NCBI GenBank assembly: GCA_948567375.1
Contig: OX419759.1
Span: 42,695,493 to 42,759,492 of the forward strand
Origin: Lunularia cruciata
Taxonomy: Eukaryota; Streptophyta; Marchantiopsida; Lunulariales; Lunulariaceae
Direction: 5' to 3'
DNA: 64,000 nt
Shown here piece by piece: positions 10,450-24,100 of the stretch (position 1 is its first letter; every line of letters begins with the position of its first letter). Position numbers and translations under genes: made by a program. The notes under the pieces are model-generated. The model made no database searches. It was not told where the DNA came from and worked only from the letters and a program-made list of their open reading frames with translations.

Positions 10450-11040
10450 ATTTATACTATTAGTACATTGATATTCTTTTGTCACATAGATCAATTGTTA
10501 AGAAGGAAGCTTGTGTTAATCAAATGTTAAAGATAGAAACTAGAGGTAGATTGAAGATTACAAAGAGAGAGCTAGTGCAACGATCATGCAAATGGGAAGC
10601 TATGGTTCCATGACGGCCTGGTTCATTTTCTGCTTTCATCTTTCTTAATTATACAAATTCAAATCAACTTCCATTAATGCTCTAATTAATGTTACCTTCA
10701 ATCCGCTTCCGCTTAAGTGTTTCTTAATTATACCTCTGAATTCAAATCAACTTACATTAAGTTCTAATTAATGTTTTACGACTGACCTATGACGTTAAAT
10801 TCTGATGAATCTTTCTTAATTATATCTTTAATTATATCAAATCAACTTACTTTGAAACTCTAATTTAGTGTTTTCTGCCTCTTTTCGATTTTGCAATAAT
10901 TTTTTATGAAGTCTTAAATTTTCCGAAAGTTGCCTTTCCTAACCTTATAAATTTATAGAATGTCCATCGACTCACGGTTCGTTACCGTTATACATTAAAC
11001 TATGATTAGAATCACCTGTCGTAATTGGAGTAAGTCTTGT
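10450..11040. repeat. AT-rich tract with three tandem 80-90-bp units
   Basis: TTTCTTAATTATA starts units at 10641, 10720 and 10812. Each runs through AAATCAACTT..ATTAA and TCTAATTAATGTT-like sequence (third copy diverged), ending near 10880. Nothing else is recognisable between the copia remnant and the RAD54 gene. Base composition shifts to less AT-rich near 11040, which may mark the start of RAD54 promoter and leader sequence. Confidence 0.75.
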
Positions 11041-11553
11041 TATGATCCGGGGTTCTGAAGTGAGGTTATCTCCGTGGTCTAGTTCGAACCAAGGGTGTGC
11101 CAAATTTGCGCCGTGAAGTCCACGACATCATGCAAATTCGCCCTTCGTTTTGAAAGGTTAGGAACTCGCGCCAAAACGCAAGCGCTCGAATTCGAGGAAT
11201 TAGAGCGGACCTGCTTGAATAGCTTTGCATTGAGAAACTACTGGTGCGAAATCGTTGGAATCCGCGATCGTCCACTTCTCTGGTGCGAGAAACAGAAACG
11301 ATTACACCAAGAGATTACGAAAGAGATTGCGAATTTGAATTGTTGCAACCAGCGAGCATTTGTAGATGTCTCTGAACCTCTGAGCTCCCTGCGGTAGATT
11401 CTGGACACGAGAAGAGTTGATAAGATTCACGAGTTTCGCCGGAGGAAGGGTTTAGCGAAGCCTGAGCTTTGGACTAAAATTCCCTTTCGTCCCTTTCACT
11501 TGGAAATAATTAGGATTTGACTCTAGAGATCGTCGCATGATGCGATTTTGAGC

Positions 11554-14500
11554 ATGTCCCCTATCGCTACACGAGTTTCTTCCTCTCATCCCGTCTTAGC
11601 CTGCGACAGTGATGATGAAAAGGATGACGAGAAGGAGCTAGATGGAGTTGACTGGGAGATCACACCCCCAGGATCACCTGCGGATAGTAGTGACGATGAA
11701 ACTAGCGAGGATGATGGTGGCGAAGACATTGAGGAAGGGGACGATGACTGTGACGCGGTTAAAGATACCAAGTCAGCAAACATCGCCGCTCTTCTCAGGT
11801 TGGTGGAATCATCTAGTGGATGTTCCAGAAGCTGTTTTAGGACCTGAGCGCATAAAGGTGACCTCCTGAAGATGTGCAATTAGAGCTGGAACAAACACGA
11901 TCCGAAGACTGCAAAATCTGTCTGTCTACTGCATATTAAGAAGATTACACTCCTGACATTAAAGTGCTCTTCACTGAGCGCATATGAGATGATGAATAGA
12001 AGCATTACAATGTCGGAGTACATATTTTTCTTCCGTAGTGTCCTCACGGAGGAAGTAGCTGGAGTACGAAGTTTCCAATTAATGTGCCGTGGCTTATTGC
12101 AGTGGAGGTCTCGTTGTTAAGAGGCAGGCACTTCTTCCGAAAGTTCTTTGCGTATCGGATGGAGCAGCTGTTGCTAGGCTTCCATTCAAGTCTCCCTTTC
12201 CAGGCGCTACTAGTACCACGCCTGAGCTCAGCCGACGCCTTTATGCTCGCAAGCGATTTATCCCTTGGAAAGCAAGAGAGGCGTTTGTTCCTCTCACTAA
12301 TCAGGTAGCTCGAGTTCAGCTACCGATTCCGGACGTGAGGGAAGAAAAACAAGAAGAACTTCCTTCAGACATTGAACCCCTTGTCCTCTGGCAGCCAGAG
12401 GACGATTGTGCACAAGAGGCGAAACCAATAATTGTTGATCCTGTCCTTGTCAAGTTCTTGCGTCCTCATCAACGGTAAGGCGAACTCTAACCTTCAATTT
12501 TGAATGAATTGGATGCATCTCATTCGGACAAAAGCGACCGAGTTTTGTTCTCAAATTTATCCTTGGCAATCAAGGCTTACTGAAGAACAAAATTGCACTT
12601 AAGTTATTATTGTTCCTCTCTGCAGGGAGGGAGTGCAATTCATGTTCGAGTGTGTTGCCGGTCTACGCGAGTTCTGCAAAACAGAGGATGAAACAAGCGG
12701 TTGTTCAGGCTGCATTCTTGCTGATGACATGGGGTAAGGTTTTTGGCATAAGCCATAGCCTTCTACTCTGCATATCGAATTTGAGTGTTCCTTAATTATG
12801 CTAGATTTTGTACTTGGACTTATGTATGTCTTACCCACAGACTTGGAAAGACATTACAATCCATTACCTTGCTCTGGACCCTTTTACGGCAAGGGTTCAA
12901 CGGCTCTCCACTAGCTAAGCGAGTACTTATTGTCACCCCAACAAGCCTTGTAAGCAACTGGGAAAGTGAGTTGATCAAATGGCTGGACGGACGAGTTAAT
13001 GTGATGGCGGTTGGGGAATCAACACGTTTAGAAGTGTTGTCCGGAATCGCCAATTTTCTCTCTCCCCGCAATCCATACCAGGTACAGTTTCTTAGTCAAG
13101 TCGCATTTGATAGAGCAATTAATCAGGTTGCGATTTCAAAACAACTGGTTGAAGCCTACCGCCATGATACCGTAAGTCGTCTTTTTACTTTTTTCCTTCC
13201 ACGTCTTGGACTTGGTTTTTTCGACACGCGCAAACTTCAATCTCGTCCACCTCACCTCACGGAGGCCGTCACACGACGGTTGATGTGGTGCTCGCCTAAT
13301 GGTAAAGGTTTCTTCTGTAATGCAACAATTTAAAGAGAATAATGAGGGTGCAGTAAATACGCAAGTGAATGTGGCCATCAGTGTATGCGGAGTTTGACCA
13401 TCGGAAGTTCTGATTCCAGGTTATGATAATCTCCTACGAGACCTTTAGGCTGCATGCCGAGAAGTTCAGAAACGAGGGGAGCTGCGATCTATTGATATGT
13501 GACGAGGCCCACAGGTTGAAAAATGACAAGACGCTTACAAACCAAGTCAGTAGGTCCATAAACCTCATCCATTCTTTCCCTTGGAACGTATTGGGTTGAT
13601 GGAGAGCGATGACATGTGATTTGTTGGGGGACCTCCCGGTGAAAAGAATTCTCATCATTTGAGTCGACAATGTGATACTCAAGAACCTGCATGCACTAAT
13701 CCGGTTTGCAAGGGAAGGTAATTATGTGCTCCTGCTTATGTCAGGCTCTTGCTGCACTTCACTGTCGAAGGCGAGTGTTGTTATCGGGAACTCCTATGCA
13801 GGTTTGGAATACGCATCTACCCCGCAGTTCTCAGACTTTTCCTCTTGTCGTTGAACAATGTTCCCAGCAACCAGATTGACAAAGATACTTCAAAATTTCC
13901 ATTTCCAGTTCCGAATACTTTTAACTAAGAAAGCGTCGTCACGTATGGCTTTATCAGAACGATCTCGAAGAGTTTTTTGCAATGGTGAATTTTGCGAATC
14001 CTGGTATACTTGGGAATCCAGTTACCTTTCGGAGGTATTACGAGGTATTGTAAGCTATCTCAGTATCCTTTTGTGATCAACAGCCTGTACCTTTGAATTG
14101 CTTCACGTCTCCTGGCCTACCTCGCACGACTCTTATTACACGACGAATTGTTTCAGACACCTATACTCAACGGACGTGAGCCTGAGGCCAGCGAAGAATC
14201 AAGAGCTCTGAGTGCGGAGCGATCTGCAGAGCTTAGTGAGACTGTAAACCAGGTAAAACCTACGCAGCGGCTCCTGAGTACGTCAACTTACTGTTCCAGC
14301 TCTAGCAATCTTACGGGACAAGCACGTTCTCTGCTTCCTGCTTAAATGTTTTTAACATTGTTGGCTTATGAAACGCAGTTCATTCTGAGGAGGACCAACG
14401 CTCTCCTCTCGAATCACCTCCCTCCGAAGGTAAATTCATGTCGCTTAAGCACACCAAAAGCAATCTGCATTTCTGTCAAATTCTAGAGCGAAGCTTTATA

Positions 14501-17500
14501 GTCAACATCCAAGAAGTCGGTGCAGGCGTGGGTCGAGTGAGTAAGCTCTACCTGAAGAATGCAGTCTCCACTGGGAAGAATCGACTGCATATCTATGTAT
14601 TATAGGACTAATCCAATTTGTGTCTTGTTTCGGTATGCTCTTGTATAAGCGCTAATCCTGAGTTTCTCTCCAGATTGTGCAAGTTGTTTGCTGCAAATTG
14701 ACAGATCTACAATTGAAGCTTTATGGTCACTTTATTCGCTCAAAGAATGTAAGTGCTGTCCGCTGTGCTAATGTTATCTCAGACCACGTTCCCAGCATTG
14801 TGAACATTGCAACTATTTTGCTACCTAGCTTATATTGGATCCTGGTTCAGGTGCGGCAAGTGCTGGAGGACAAATCAAAACGGTCTAAGGTGTTGGCCTC
14901 CATCACAGCTCTGAAAAAGCTGTGCAATCATCCCAAGGTTGAGCTCCGCCGAATTGTAGCTTTCATTCAGGGCGAGCTGTTTACTTGTATTTGTTAGACG
15001 CTTGATCTGGTGTTGCCAAGTTCAAGCTCCAAGCTCCACGTTCCTAACTTCCACACTTGCTCAACGTTTTCTTCTACAGCTTATTTATGATACTTTGAAA
15101 GCCGGCGGTTCTCAAGCGGCAGGTTTTGAAGACTGCATGAAATACTTTCCACAAGGAATGTTCTGCGGAACTGCGAGGTAGTCTAGCTCTCATCTCCAAC
15201 TTGTGCGACGAAGTTGTCTGAACTGTCGGACCTTTAGTGACCCACTTAAATAAAGCACAAACTGTCGGATCTCAGCAGAAATGCTGTTTATACTAAATGG
15301 TACGCTTCATATTTTGCAGGTTGGGAATCTCAGCGATCGATGGAAGCTGGATTGAGCTATCAGGAAAGATGGCTGTGCTAGCTCGACTCCTCGCAAATAT
15401 TCGTCAGACAACCGATGACAGAATTGTGTTGGTCTCTAACTACACTCAGGTGTTTAGCAAACCGACACTTTGATGTATTCAATCTAATTTTAGGAATCCA
15501 CTAGCGTAGACACATGCTTTTACCACTCAAATTAGAGAGTTAAGGAGGCTTCTTGTGTGGTCTCATTGAATCTCCTCATCATACACAGTGCCTACGTGCT
15601 CGTCTTGTGGAACTAGATACTATCTTATAATATCACTACCTAATATTCTTGATGTAATAGTAATAGTAGTGTCTCAAAAGTACCTTTGGACTAGTCCCCG
15701 GAGCAACGTGACCGACAAATTGAGGGAAAGATCATACTGTAAGTAAAACTGAGCCTCCTGTTGTTGCAGACGCTGGATCTCTTTGTGCAGATCTGTCGAG
15801 AAAGACACTATCCCTACGTCAGGCTTGATGGGACAACCTCCCTCAGCAAACGGCAGAAGCTTGTCAAGAGGTTCAACGATCCTGCACAGGTAAATATTTC
15901 CGAATCTTTGCTCTTCATCATCATTCATAGGAGTCCCTGGATAATCTCTTGGCCCATAGTTGGGGAGTCAGATAACAACGATGGGTCACACCTATCTAGT
16001 TGTTCAATTACTGAATGCTATATGCTCTGAACAATATGATTTGTTTTAGCTTCTTGCTTGCATTTCCCACATGCATGTGTCCGGTTCAGTCCTATGTGGG
16101 TTCTGGGTCCTTCCTTCTATGAACGGCTGCCGCTCCCGTTACTCAAAGATGATTCATTTTAGCTGCATCTGAGTAGTGTTATTGCTGGCAGAACGAGTTT
16201 GCATTTCTTCTAAGCAGCAAAGCTGGTGGTTGTGGCCTGAATCTCATCGGAGGGAATCGGTTGGTCTTATTTGATCCTGATTGGAACCCCGCAACTGACA
16301 AGCAGGTCAACTTCTAACATTGTAACGAAACTCTGACTTTTCTAGCTTCCTCGAGATCGTTCTGTCCTTCCAGCTGCCGGACACCATTCATTTGAGTCTG
16401 TGGAAGTGAGAAGGCCACGGAAAGAATCGCATCGCCACGCATGTTTTGCCTTTAATATCTCGTTCGTTTGCAAGTTTGCAAAATTCATTCTCATAACTCA
16501 ATTTTGTTTCCAGGCTGCAGCTCGAGTTTGGCGAGACGGCCAAAAGAAAAGAGTCTATCTTTATAGATTTCTAGCCGCAGGGACCATCGAAGAGAAGGTA
16601 ACTGATGCTGGTACAAAACTATAGGCTCTAATATTGCCACTGAGAACTAAATCGTTGCTTTCTTCTACATGAGGGCTTCTTGAAGGCACCGAGGTCCTAA
16701 TGATGCACTTTGCAGGTTTATCAACGACAACTGTCCAAAGAAGGTCTCCAAAAGGTGGTCGACAAGGAACAGAACACCGATGGAAAAGCACAGGTGAGAA
16801 TTAGGGCTTTTATATGTTGGCCCAGAGATGCCCTTGAAGGATTCAAGTGAAAATGCCACTTAAAAGTACCTGCCACTTCTAACTCGATGACTATATGGCG
16901 TGAATCTTCAGGTGAACGATATTTCTACCGAAGAATTAAGAGATCTCTTCACCCTGCGGGAAAACATAGGGTAATTTTGCTTCCAAAAGTTCGTATCGCA
17001 CTTTAGAAAATGGTTGTTATGGTTTTTGTAAAACAAGTTTCTAATAAGTTTATCGTACAATTCTTTTTATCGTAAGAAGTTTCTGAAACCAAGCGTGCTG
17101 TGCCATCTGCAGGTCTGATACTCACGAGACATTAGCTTGCAAGCGCTGTGACGGCAAAGTTGTAGATATAGATGCCACAACTAGCAGCGAAGTGAATAAC
17201 ATAGGCGAGCGAGTTGAAGGGGAGAGAAGCGCGACCCTAACTCTCCCGTATGAGGATATTGGGCGATTTGCCGAAGTAGCCGGTTGCTCGGACAAGTTGC
17301 GACCCTGGGAAAGACAGGTCTATACCTGCAACCCAGTTTGCTTCTCAAGACCTATTTGCTACCAACTGCGTGTTGGATTTTGTTGGACAACTACAAGTGG
17401 ATGTACTTATATTGGCCTTGCCTCTAAATGCGATGGGTGTCCTTCAGGTCGGAACACCTCTTGAAGAGGATTTGAAGAATTGGGCTCATCACTCTGATCC

Positions 17501-18103
17501 ATCTACTATACCTGATGCTTTGCTTCAAGTTGCTGCGGGAGATCAGGTACCTACGCTAACTCAGCTAATTATGTAAAACTTAGCTAATCGCATCTTGATG
17601 AGAGAATGCGACCCCGACAGCGCGTACTGACCTCCAATCTTGCACAGGTATCATTTGCATTCACCTGTCAGGTAGACGGTAAACTGGCTCCTGTAGAGTC
17701 AACTGCGGTAGGCGCCGGTAGGCTTACCCCGGGGAAGGAGAGCGGGGTAGCTTTAAGGCTCCGCATGCGGCCCACCCAGCTAGAAGGTAGACCTGGAGCA
17801 ACATCGACGGTTTCGCATTCGATAGAAGAAGATGGGGCTCAGTCCATTAGTTCAAGTAAAAAGACTATCAGTGGTTTAACTAAAGCAAGTGGTTTATCTA
17901 AACCTAGTCCTGCTGTAATCGATTGTGCATTAGGTTCTAAAAGCTCAGCGAAAAGTCAGATGCCCGTCTTACCACCTGTTAATTTTACTCCTAGTAAACG
18001 AGACTGTATTACAAAAAACCGGCGGAGCACCCGGACAAAACGGGCTCCAATTGTTATAGAGGTTTCTGATGAGGAAGTCACGGATGACGATGACTTCGTG
18101 TAA
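11554..18103 (+). CDS. RAD54: RAD54 DNA repair/recombination ATPase, 21 exons
   Basis: This SNF2-family dsDNA translocase works with RAD51 in homologous recombination in the nucleus. Exons: 11554-11798, 12103-12474, 12626-12733, 12841-13081, 13420-13545, 13745-13801, 13958-14044, 14157-14252, 14379-14429, 14674-14748, 14851-14937, 15080-15177, 15320-15449, 15770-15889, 16192-16305, 16514-16597, 16716-16793, 16912-16970, 17113-17317, 17448-17546, 17648-18103. All introns are GT-AG, all phases agree, and the product is 995 aa. An acidic N-terminus (residues about 20-75) precedes the plant RAD54 signature VCVSDGAAV-like/[12 protein letters not shown]-like block. Walker A is DDMGLGKT (K245), DEAH 350-353, SGTPMQ 378-383, motif V around 639-649, and motif [13 protein letters not shown] around 672-682. 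A CKRC pair follows. The C-terminus is a longer, Ser/Lys-rich tail ending in acidic residues. The ATG at 11554 gives the acidic start expected; the family is about 900 aa in Arabidopsis as I recall. Confidence 0.94.
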
Positions 18104-21100
18104 ATATGTTAGGTGCGAAATTTGTGAACTACCATAGGACATTTATAAAGCCAGCGCCGAGATTTGATGCGGTTTCTCATAGTCCATTTCTATATCCCAA
18201 CAGAGCTTATGAGTTGTCCAGGACAGACACAATTGCTGGGCGGGGCTCACATGCTCTGCTGTCTTAAGCTCGGTATTACTAAGGTGTTTTGCCATGTTAC
18301 AGACACGTCCTCTTTACGGTTTGTCAATTTTCATAAGAGGTGAATTTCTAGTTACTAGCTTCTTCGTCCTGGCTTTCTAAGGGCAGCATAGATTAGCGTC
18401 GCTGCTGGCACAACTGGACCGGCGTCAGAACAAGAAGTCATCCGAAGGTTGGTCGCACTACTGCTCTATCACAACAATTTTATTTTAGCGGCTCACTTGC
18501 ATCAATTTTAACTTCGCGTCGCTGTTCTAAGTTTCTCCGTGGGGAAGTCTTTTATCGAGAATACTCGTCAATGTACCCGGCCGTTTACCGGTTGTTGACC
18601 ATGTGCTCTTCGCATTTCCGACGAGTAAGAATGCTACATTCACCAATATGACCTTCAAAGCCGTCAACATCCTTGTCTACAATTCGTAAAACTATTCGCT
18701 CGATGATTCGTAAATTTACTAATGACTTATCTGTCAACGGATTTGTCAAGTCTCCAGATGCGTACGCACAAGACAAGACGGATGACTACTGAGACTACTG
18801 AGACTTCTGAACAAGATGAGGAGTCACTGCCGAGGCCTAAACGTAATCAAACTCTAGGGTCATTGGACGATGGAAGTGTGACTGGGTAACAAATCTCTCG
18901 AGGTCTGGAATAGGATGGTTGGATCTCTATTAGAATACCTTTATGCAGTTGAAACATGTACGTTACATTGTTTTGACGAACAGGTTATCTTTGAGAGAGT
19001 GATGCATAATTCAGGCTCTCTACTTACAAGTTGTAAACCTTACATTTAGCAATGTGTTACACGTCGGATCCAGCACAGTATGCAGATAAACCGATGCACA
19101 AGCTCTAGCAGATGACCGAAGATAAGGGCGGCTCGCCAAGATATATCCTAGATAACGCTGTAAACTCCAATAGACGATCTGGACCAGTTCAAACCTGGGA
19201 CCCTGATTTCTCCTAAACCACGTTGAGATTCGGAGGATATGCCCACCTCTCCCAGTTAGGATCAAGGAGCAAAGGTTGTGCAATTTGTCTCCACCCTGTC
19301 CAAGCGCTGGACAGCATACTATCCTGACTGTCTAAGCACTGGTAGCTCCACCAAAGCTGTTCAAAGTAACGTTGGGCTCCCACCACAACATAACTGGCGG
19401 TTCATAGAAACTGATGGTGTCATGATGTAACCGGTCACATGGATGGAACCGGTAACGTAGTAACGTGCTAACTCGTGTATGCGAGGCGTATTTCCCAGCA
19501 ATCAGGTTGTTAGGCTTATCACCTAGATTCATACGCCATATTTGTTGCATGAGCACACACTTTCTCCTGGGGCGACAGAAAGACCATATGCAACTGGGCT
19601 ACGCTTTGCTCTGTCTATGGAGACACCTTCTATCCAGTAGCGCTCCAGTTCTAGCGTTGTGGGTTGCAAAAAGAGCGTAACCTAAAGTCTGTTAGGCAGT
19701 GGACTACTCAGAGCGCTGCAACCAGCTCTGTCTCTGCCTATCGTCCAGATCAATCGATGGTCACGGCGTCTCTCCAGATCTGGCCAAGTGCTACACAACC
19801 AGCTTCCTCTGCCTTGCAAGCCGTTCAAATTAAGCAAGCTTGATTTACTCTAGTATGAAGAATTGCAGTCACCTTCTCCACCGTTTGGCATCCCTGAAAG
19901 ATATTGCGAAGTTATACGAGTGGTTGTGTTCATGGTCACTGCGTTCACTGTTTCTCTTTTCCCCCTAGTGTCTGCAATCGGTTGTCTTTTACTCTCCAGT
20001 CTTAACTCTCTAATCTATCGCCTTGGATCAATTTGTTCTCCGTGCCGGGACCAGAACATTCTTATCACATTGTCTCGGTGATGAGACTGTTGACGGGACT
20101 TCTGTATTTTTCCTCCAGTTTCAAAATAACAATGAAGTGTTGCGAGGTTGATGTTTATGATTGAGCTTCTAAGTCGAAAGCAAAACTTTTTTTAAGCATC
20201 TCATGTACTATGCAAGATCCAAAGTTTGGCACGCTGGTTGCAGCTTCTTCCACTTATTACACCCTCCAGTAGTTCCAGTTTTGAATCATACACTTTCCTG
20301 TCTCTGACGTTCTCCAACAATTAGAGAACACCAAGTTACTCTTTTGCGTCACGTAACTTTGGCCAGCAAGAGTATCAGTATCAGTTTGGTTCTAACGCAT
20401 GTATTCTTGCCGGGACGACGAATTCCGCCTCTCAAGTTGTAACATCGCAGTTGACATATGGGGACTTTTGGCACGAATCAAATTTTGTACGGATTCTCAA
20501 ATTACCTACCCTGGAAATCTTGTTATCCATTGAAGTCGCCCGTTAACAACAGGGAAATCTGCAGTCTCTAGCGCAAAAGCTAATAGTGCCTTGACTGTTT
20601 GATGCTCATGAACTATTCCACGCTCAAGTAACCTTCATGAGGCGTGGTTTAATGGTGGCAAGGGAGTAGTCACTCTGTTTTCTTGATCATCCTATTCATG
20701 TTGAAGTGCTCTAGTTCGTGCTTTCATCTTACGAAAATGCTTTAGACAATCAGAGTCTCATTTGTAAGTGTTTTGGCTGCAAACCTCCCACTAGGCCATG
20801 GAAAGGTAGATACAGGATGTACCTGAATGCCGAGAGAAACAATTTGTCCTCTCATGGATGCTTTACCTTATTTGTTTATGTTTATTTGTCTGGAGATATT
20901 TTTACACGCTGCTAGATATTTTCTTCTTACGAGGTGGAGAGTTCTTCTTCCTTGCACCTTTATTGAGGAACTTACCCATGAAGGAAAGGAGCATATGATT
21001 TGAGCTTCGTGAGGTTTTTGGTACATCAGTCTGATTGCATGAAAGTGGCGTCGATCTTTCAAAAAGTAACAGGAGGCTCACTGATCGGTGCTAGTACGAT

Positions 21101-24100
21101 AGCTCTGTCATATGATTACCTCATCCAGTGCCATCTTTCCCATTCTATAGGCTCAGGTGTGGAGGTACTCTGCAGATTTGGCTTCTACATCATAGGGCCC
21201 ACATTTTGGCTCTCGTTTTAGGCCCATGTTCAGGATATGAGGCTGTCCCTTGAAGTTTTTAGCTCTTACAGTACTGAAACTGCTATGTGTTAGGGCTCAC
21301 CTCACTAATGTTTATGTTAAGAGATCGTGTAATTATTTGAGCCGTCCTGACATAGTAGCCCTATCTCATAGAAAGAGAGTCAAAGAGCAAAACACATGGA
21401 CTATTCATCACACTTGGCTAGTGGTAGTTCAATAACGTGTGTACTTGGTTCTGATTAAACGAATCGCTTGAAGATGATCTCTGCTTAACATTGTGCCCAT
21501 AAAAGGTTCTGACTTGAAATTGTTCATTTCCAGCGCATCTGGGAAGTCTAAATATTGATGGTTATTACGTGTGAGGGCTTGTCGGTAAGTTGGGACTTGG
21601 GAGTTCCCAAGCTTGGAACATTCTTTGGGGATTCCCCTGGCGGGACGGTTTTTGCAGCGCTCAAGAGTATGCGAAAAAAGAAGAGTACATGTGCGTTATT
21701 TTATTCGGACCTTTCTCAAGGATCCCCATCCTCTACTTCGTTCATCTTGCTCTACAGCGTGCTGTGAGTCTGCGTACACTTCTAATGTATCAAGTTTGGT
21801 GGGTGTTATATAGAAGATGCAGAATAAATGCTGGAATGGTAGGGACAAGCAGCACATATGAGGGGACATTTGAGTACATATATCTGGCATGCTACTATAG
21901 AACACTGTACACGTAAGTCAACTAGGACGTTAGAGGCGTAGAAGTTTCAGCAGGTAGTTGGAATCAGAGCAAGAATATTCTCGTACACGTATGTGTGGAA
22001 GGCGAAAATCGTAGTTACTCTTTATAGGAAGATGTAGTTTGACATACTGTCATCATAAGATATGCAGTGTTGAAATTGTAATGGAACCTGGACTAAAGTC
22101 ACTGATTGGAGAAATATATGACAGAGGGAAGCAGAGAAAAGTGTATGTATGATATATGAGGGAGTCCGAGACCTGCAGTCAGATAAAGGGCACACGGTGG
22201 GAAGGGTGTCATGAAATTTGATCTATGTGTCCGGAGCATGGCAATGCCCATAATCAACCGCCTTGATTATCGTGGAATACGTTCATAAGGTTCTTCAAAG
22301 TTCACATCCATGTTCTTCAAATTTCACATCATTTCAACAGCAGACCCTCAAATTGGTTAGTACTTTCGTGATAGACTGAATGGGAACTTGGGACCACTGT
22401 GGGGTCATGTTGTTCTATTAGTTAACAGACTTTGACCAAAGGACGTCTTTGCATATGGAAGCCAGAAGATGTACTTGCAGTTTCTGCTTGTACTCCTCTA
22501 ACCTGCGATGTGGTACTCAAAGTTTCTGGAGGAGGGATGATAGGACGTCTATTCATGTTGAGAACGACTGCAATGACCGCCCTTCTCAGCTGGACTATTG
22601 GGACTAACAGTGTTTGCACAAACCTGGTGAATAGTAAGTGTACTATTGGGAAGAAGAATCGTACCCAAAATCTTTACCACGCGCACATTTGAGTTGACCT
22701 TAACAAGAAATATGGTTTGGCTTGTGCGGTAAGATAAACAACTTCTTCAAATGATTGCTTCAGACGCGAAATCTTTCGTTTCTGCGAAAGCTAGGATTTG
22801 AAGAGCTTTTCAATGTCACGCTTTAAAATGCGGTGCTGTTGAATGAAACTTCTCATTTCTGTGTGAAAGACTGGAGTTTCTTAGATCATCAATCTAACAC
22901 TAAGTTAGAACCCAAAATTAAGTTCCTGTGAACTTTAGGAGACTGGGATTTGCTATGATATAGATGTATCATGAAATCTGTTCAACAAGAAGATTTAAGT
23001 CGGTTACTGTGTTGGATAAGTCTATTTGGACAATTTGCTATACAGGACTTGAATAGTCACTTGGTTAGACGCAACGGATAGATTCATAGATTCATCCTGT
23101 TCCGTAATTAAGTATCATGTCCAAATGCAGGGATGAGGTGATAGGAGAAGTGATAATAGCATGTGAGCACGTAAGAGATGAGTGACTTAAAAGAGAAATT
23201 TGCGTGCGGTGCAAGGCAGAAGGGAGATCTAAGAAGAACAGGAGGTCGGAACATATAGGACGTGAGAACTGTTAAAGATCTGGAAAAGAAGGTAAAACGG
23301 CCTACTATTAACTCCAGTTGTTAGCAGTAGAGAACGTAAAGTAGACAAGGTGGGTACCAGAAGATCTTCAAAACGGTGCAATCGCTCGTGAGAGGTTGGA
23401 GCAAAAGATAGTGAGCCTTGACTCATGATGAATCATTCAGCCCGTAAATCGAGAGTCCTATCCGTACAGAGAAGATTGCAGGGAAGTTGAAGTCTCCTTG
23501 CAAGAAGATCCAAACGAGTGTCTAAAGGTTCTGCTTTGGAACTGCATTGAAATTTGCTCGTGGAATATAGACTGTCATACTGTTCCGCACAGTAACAAGA
23601 AGAGTAGCCAGGGAAGTTTCCTTAACCGGATAGGGACGGGGTAAAAGTAGACATTGTCAAGCATAGAAATGGAGTACATGAGTGTTGACTCAATTCTCCA
23701 CTCTTAGACTGGAGTCCTCATAAGACCTGTTCCTTAAGGCACATGTAGAGGCTTTTCCTCTTGGACGCCCAACCATTACTATTTAATGCACATGCAGACA
23801 TGCACCCAAAAACTACGATAGTCTCAACTTATTAAGCCAGTCTCGACGTAGATAGTGACACGTTCGGACATGGAAAACGTCTTGGAGGAGTTGGCCACCG
23901 TCAGTGCTCGTTTAGAAGTGGGGTTCTTATCGGGTGACATAAGTAGCCAGCTTTCCACATCAGTCCCGAGTCTACTAACCACTCTTTCTGCTAACTTGAA
24001 TGTTGCCGAGTTTAACTTTACTCTACAGTAACCTAGTCTCCATCTTTCCACATCATATCCCATTAACGTGGTGTCTCATTTAACCCATGTTCGAGCAATT

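Noticed and set aside
11095-11397. 100-codon open frame before RAD54
   Set aside because: It starts at a GTG, not an ATG, and lies in what is probably promoter or leader. It has no domain.
11586-11879. Minus-strand Ser-rich frame over RAD54 exon 1
   Set aside because: It is the reverse of the acidic Asp/Glu codons of RAD54 exon 1 (GAT/GAC read backward as Ser/Val).
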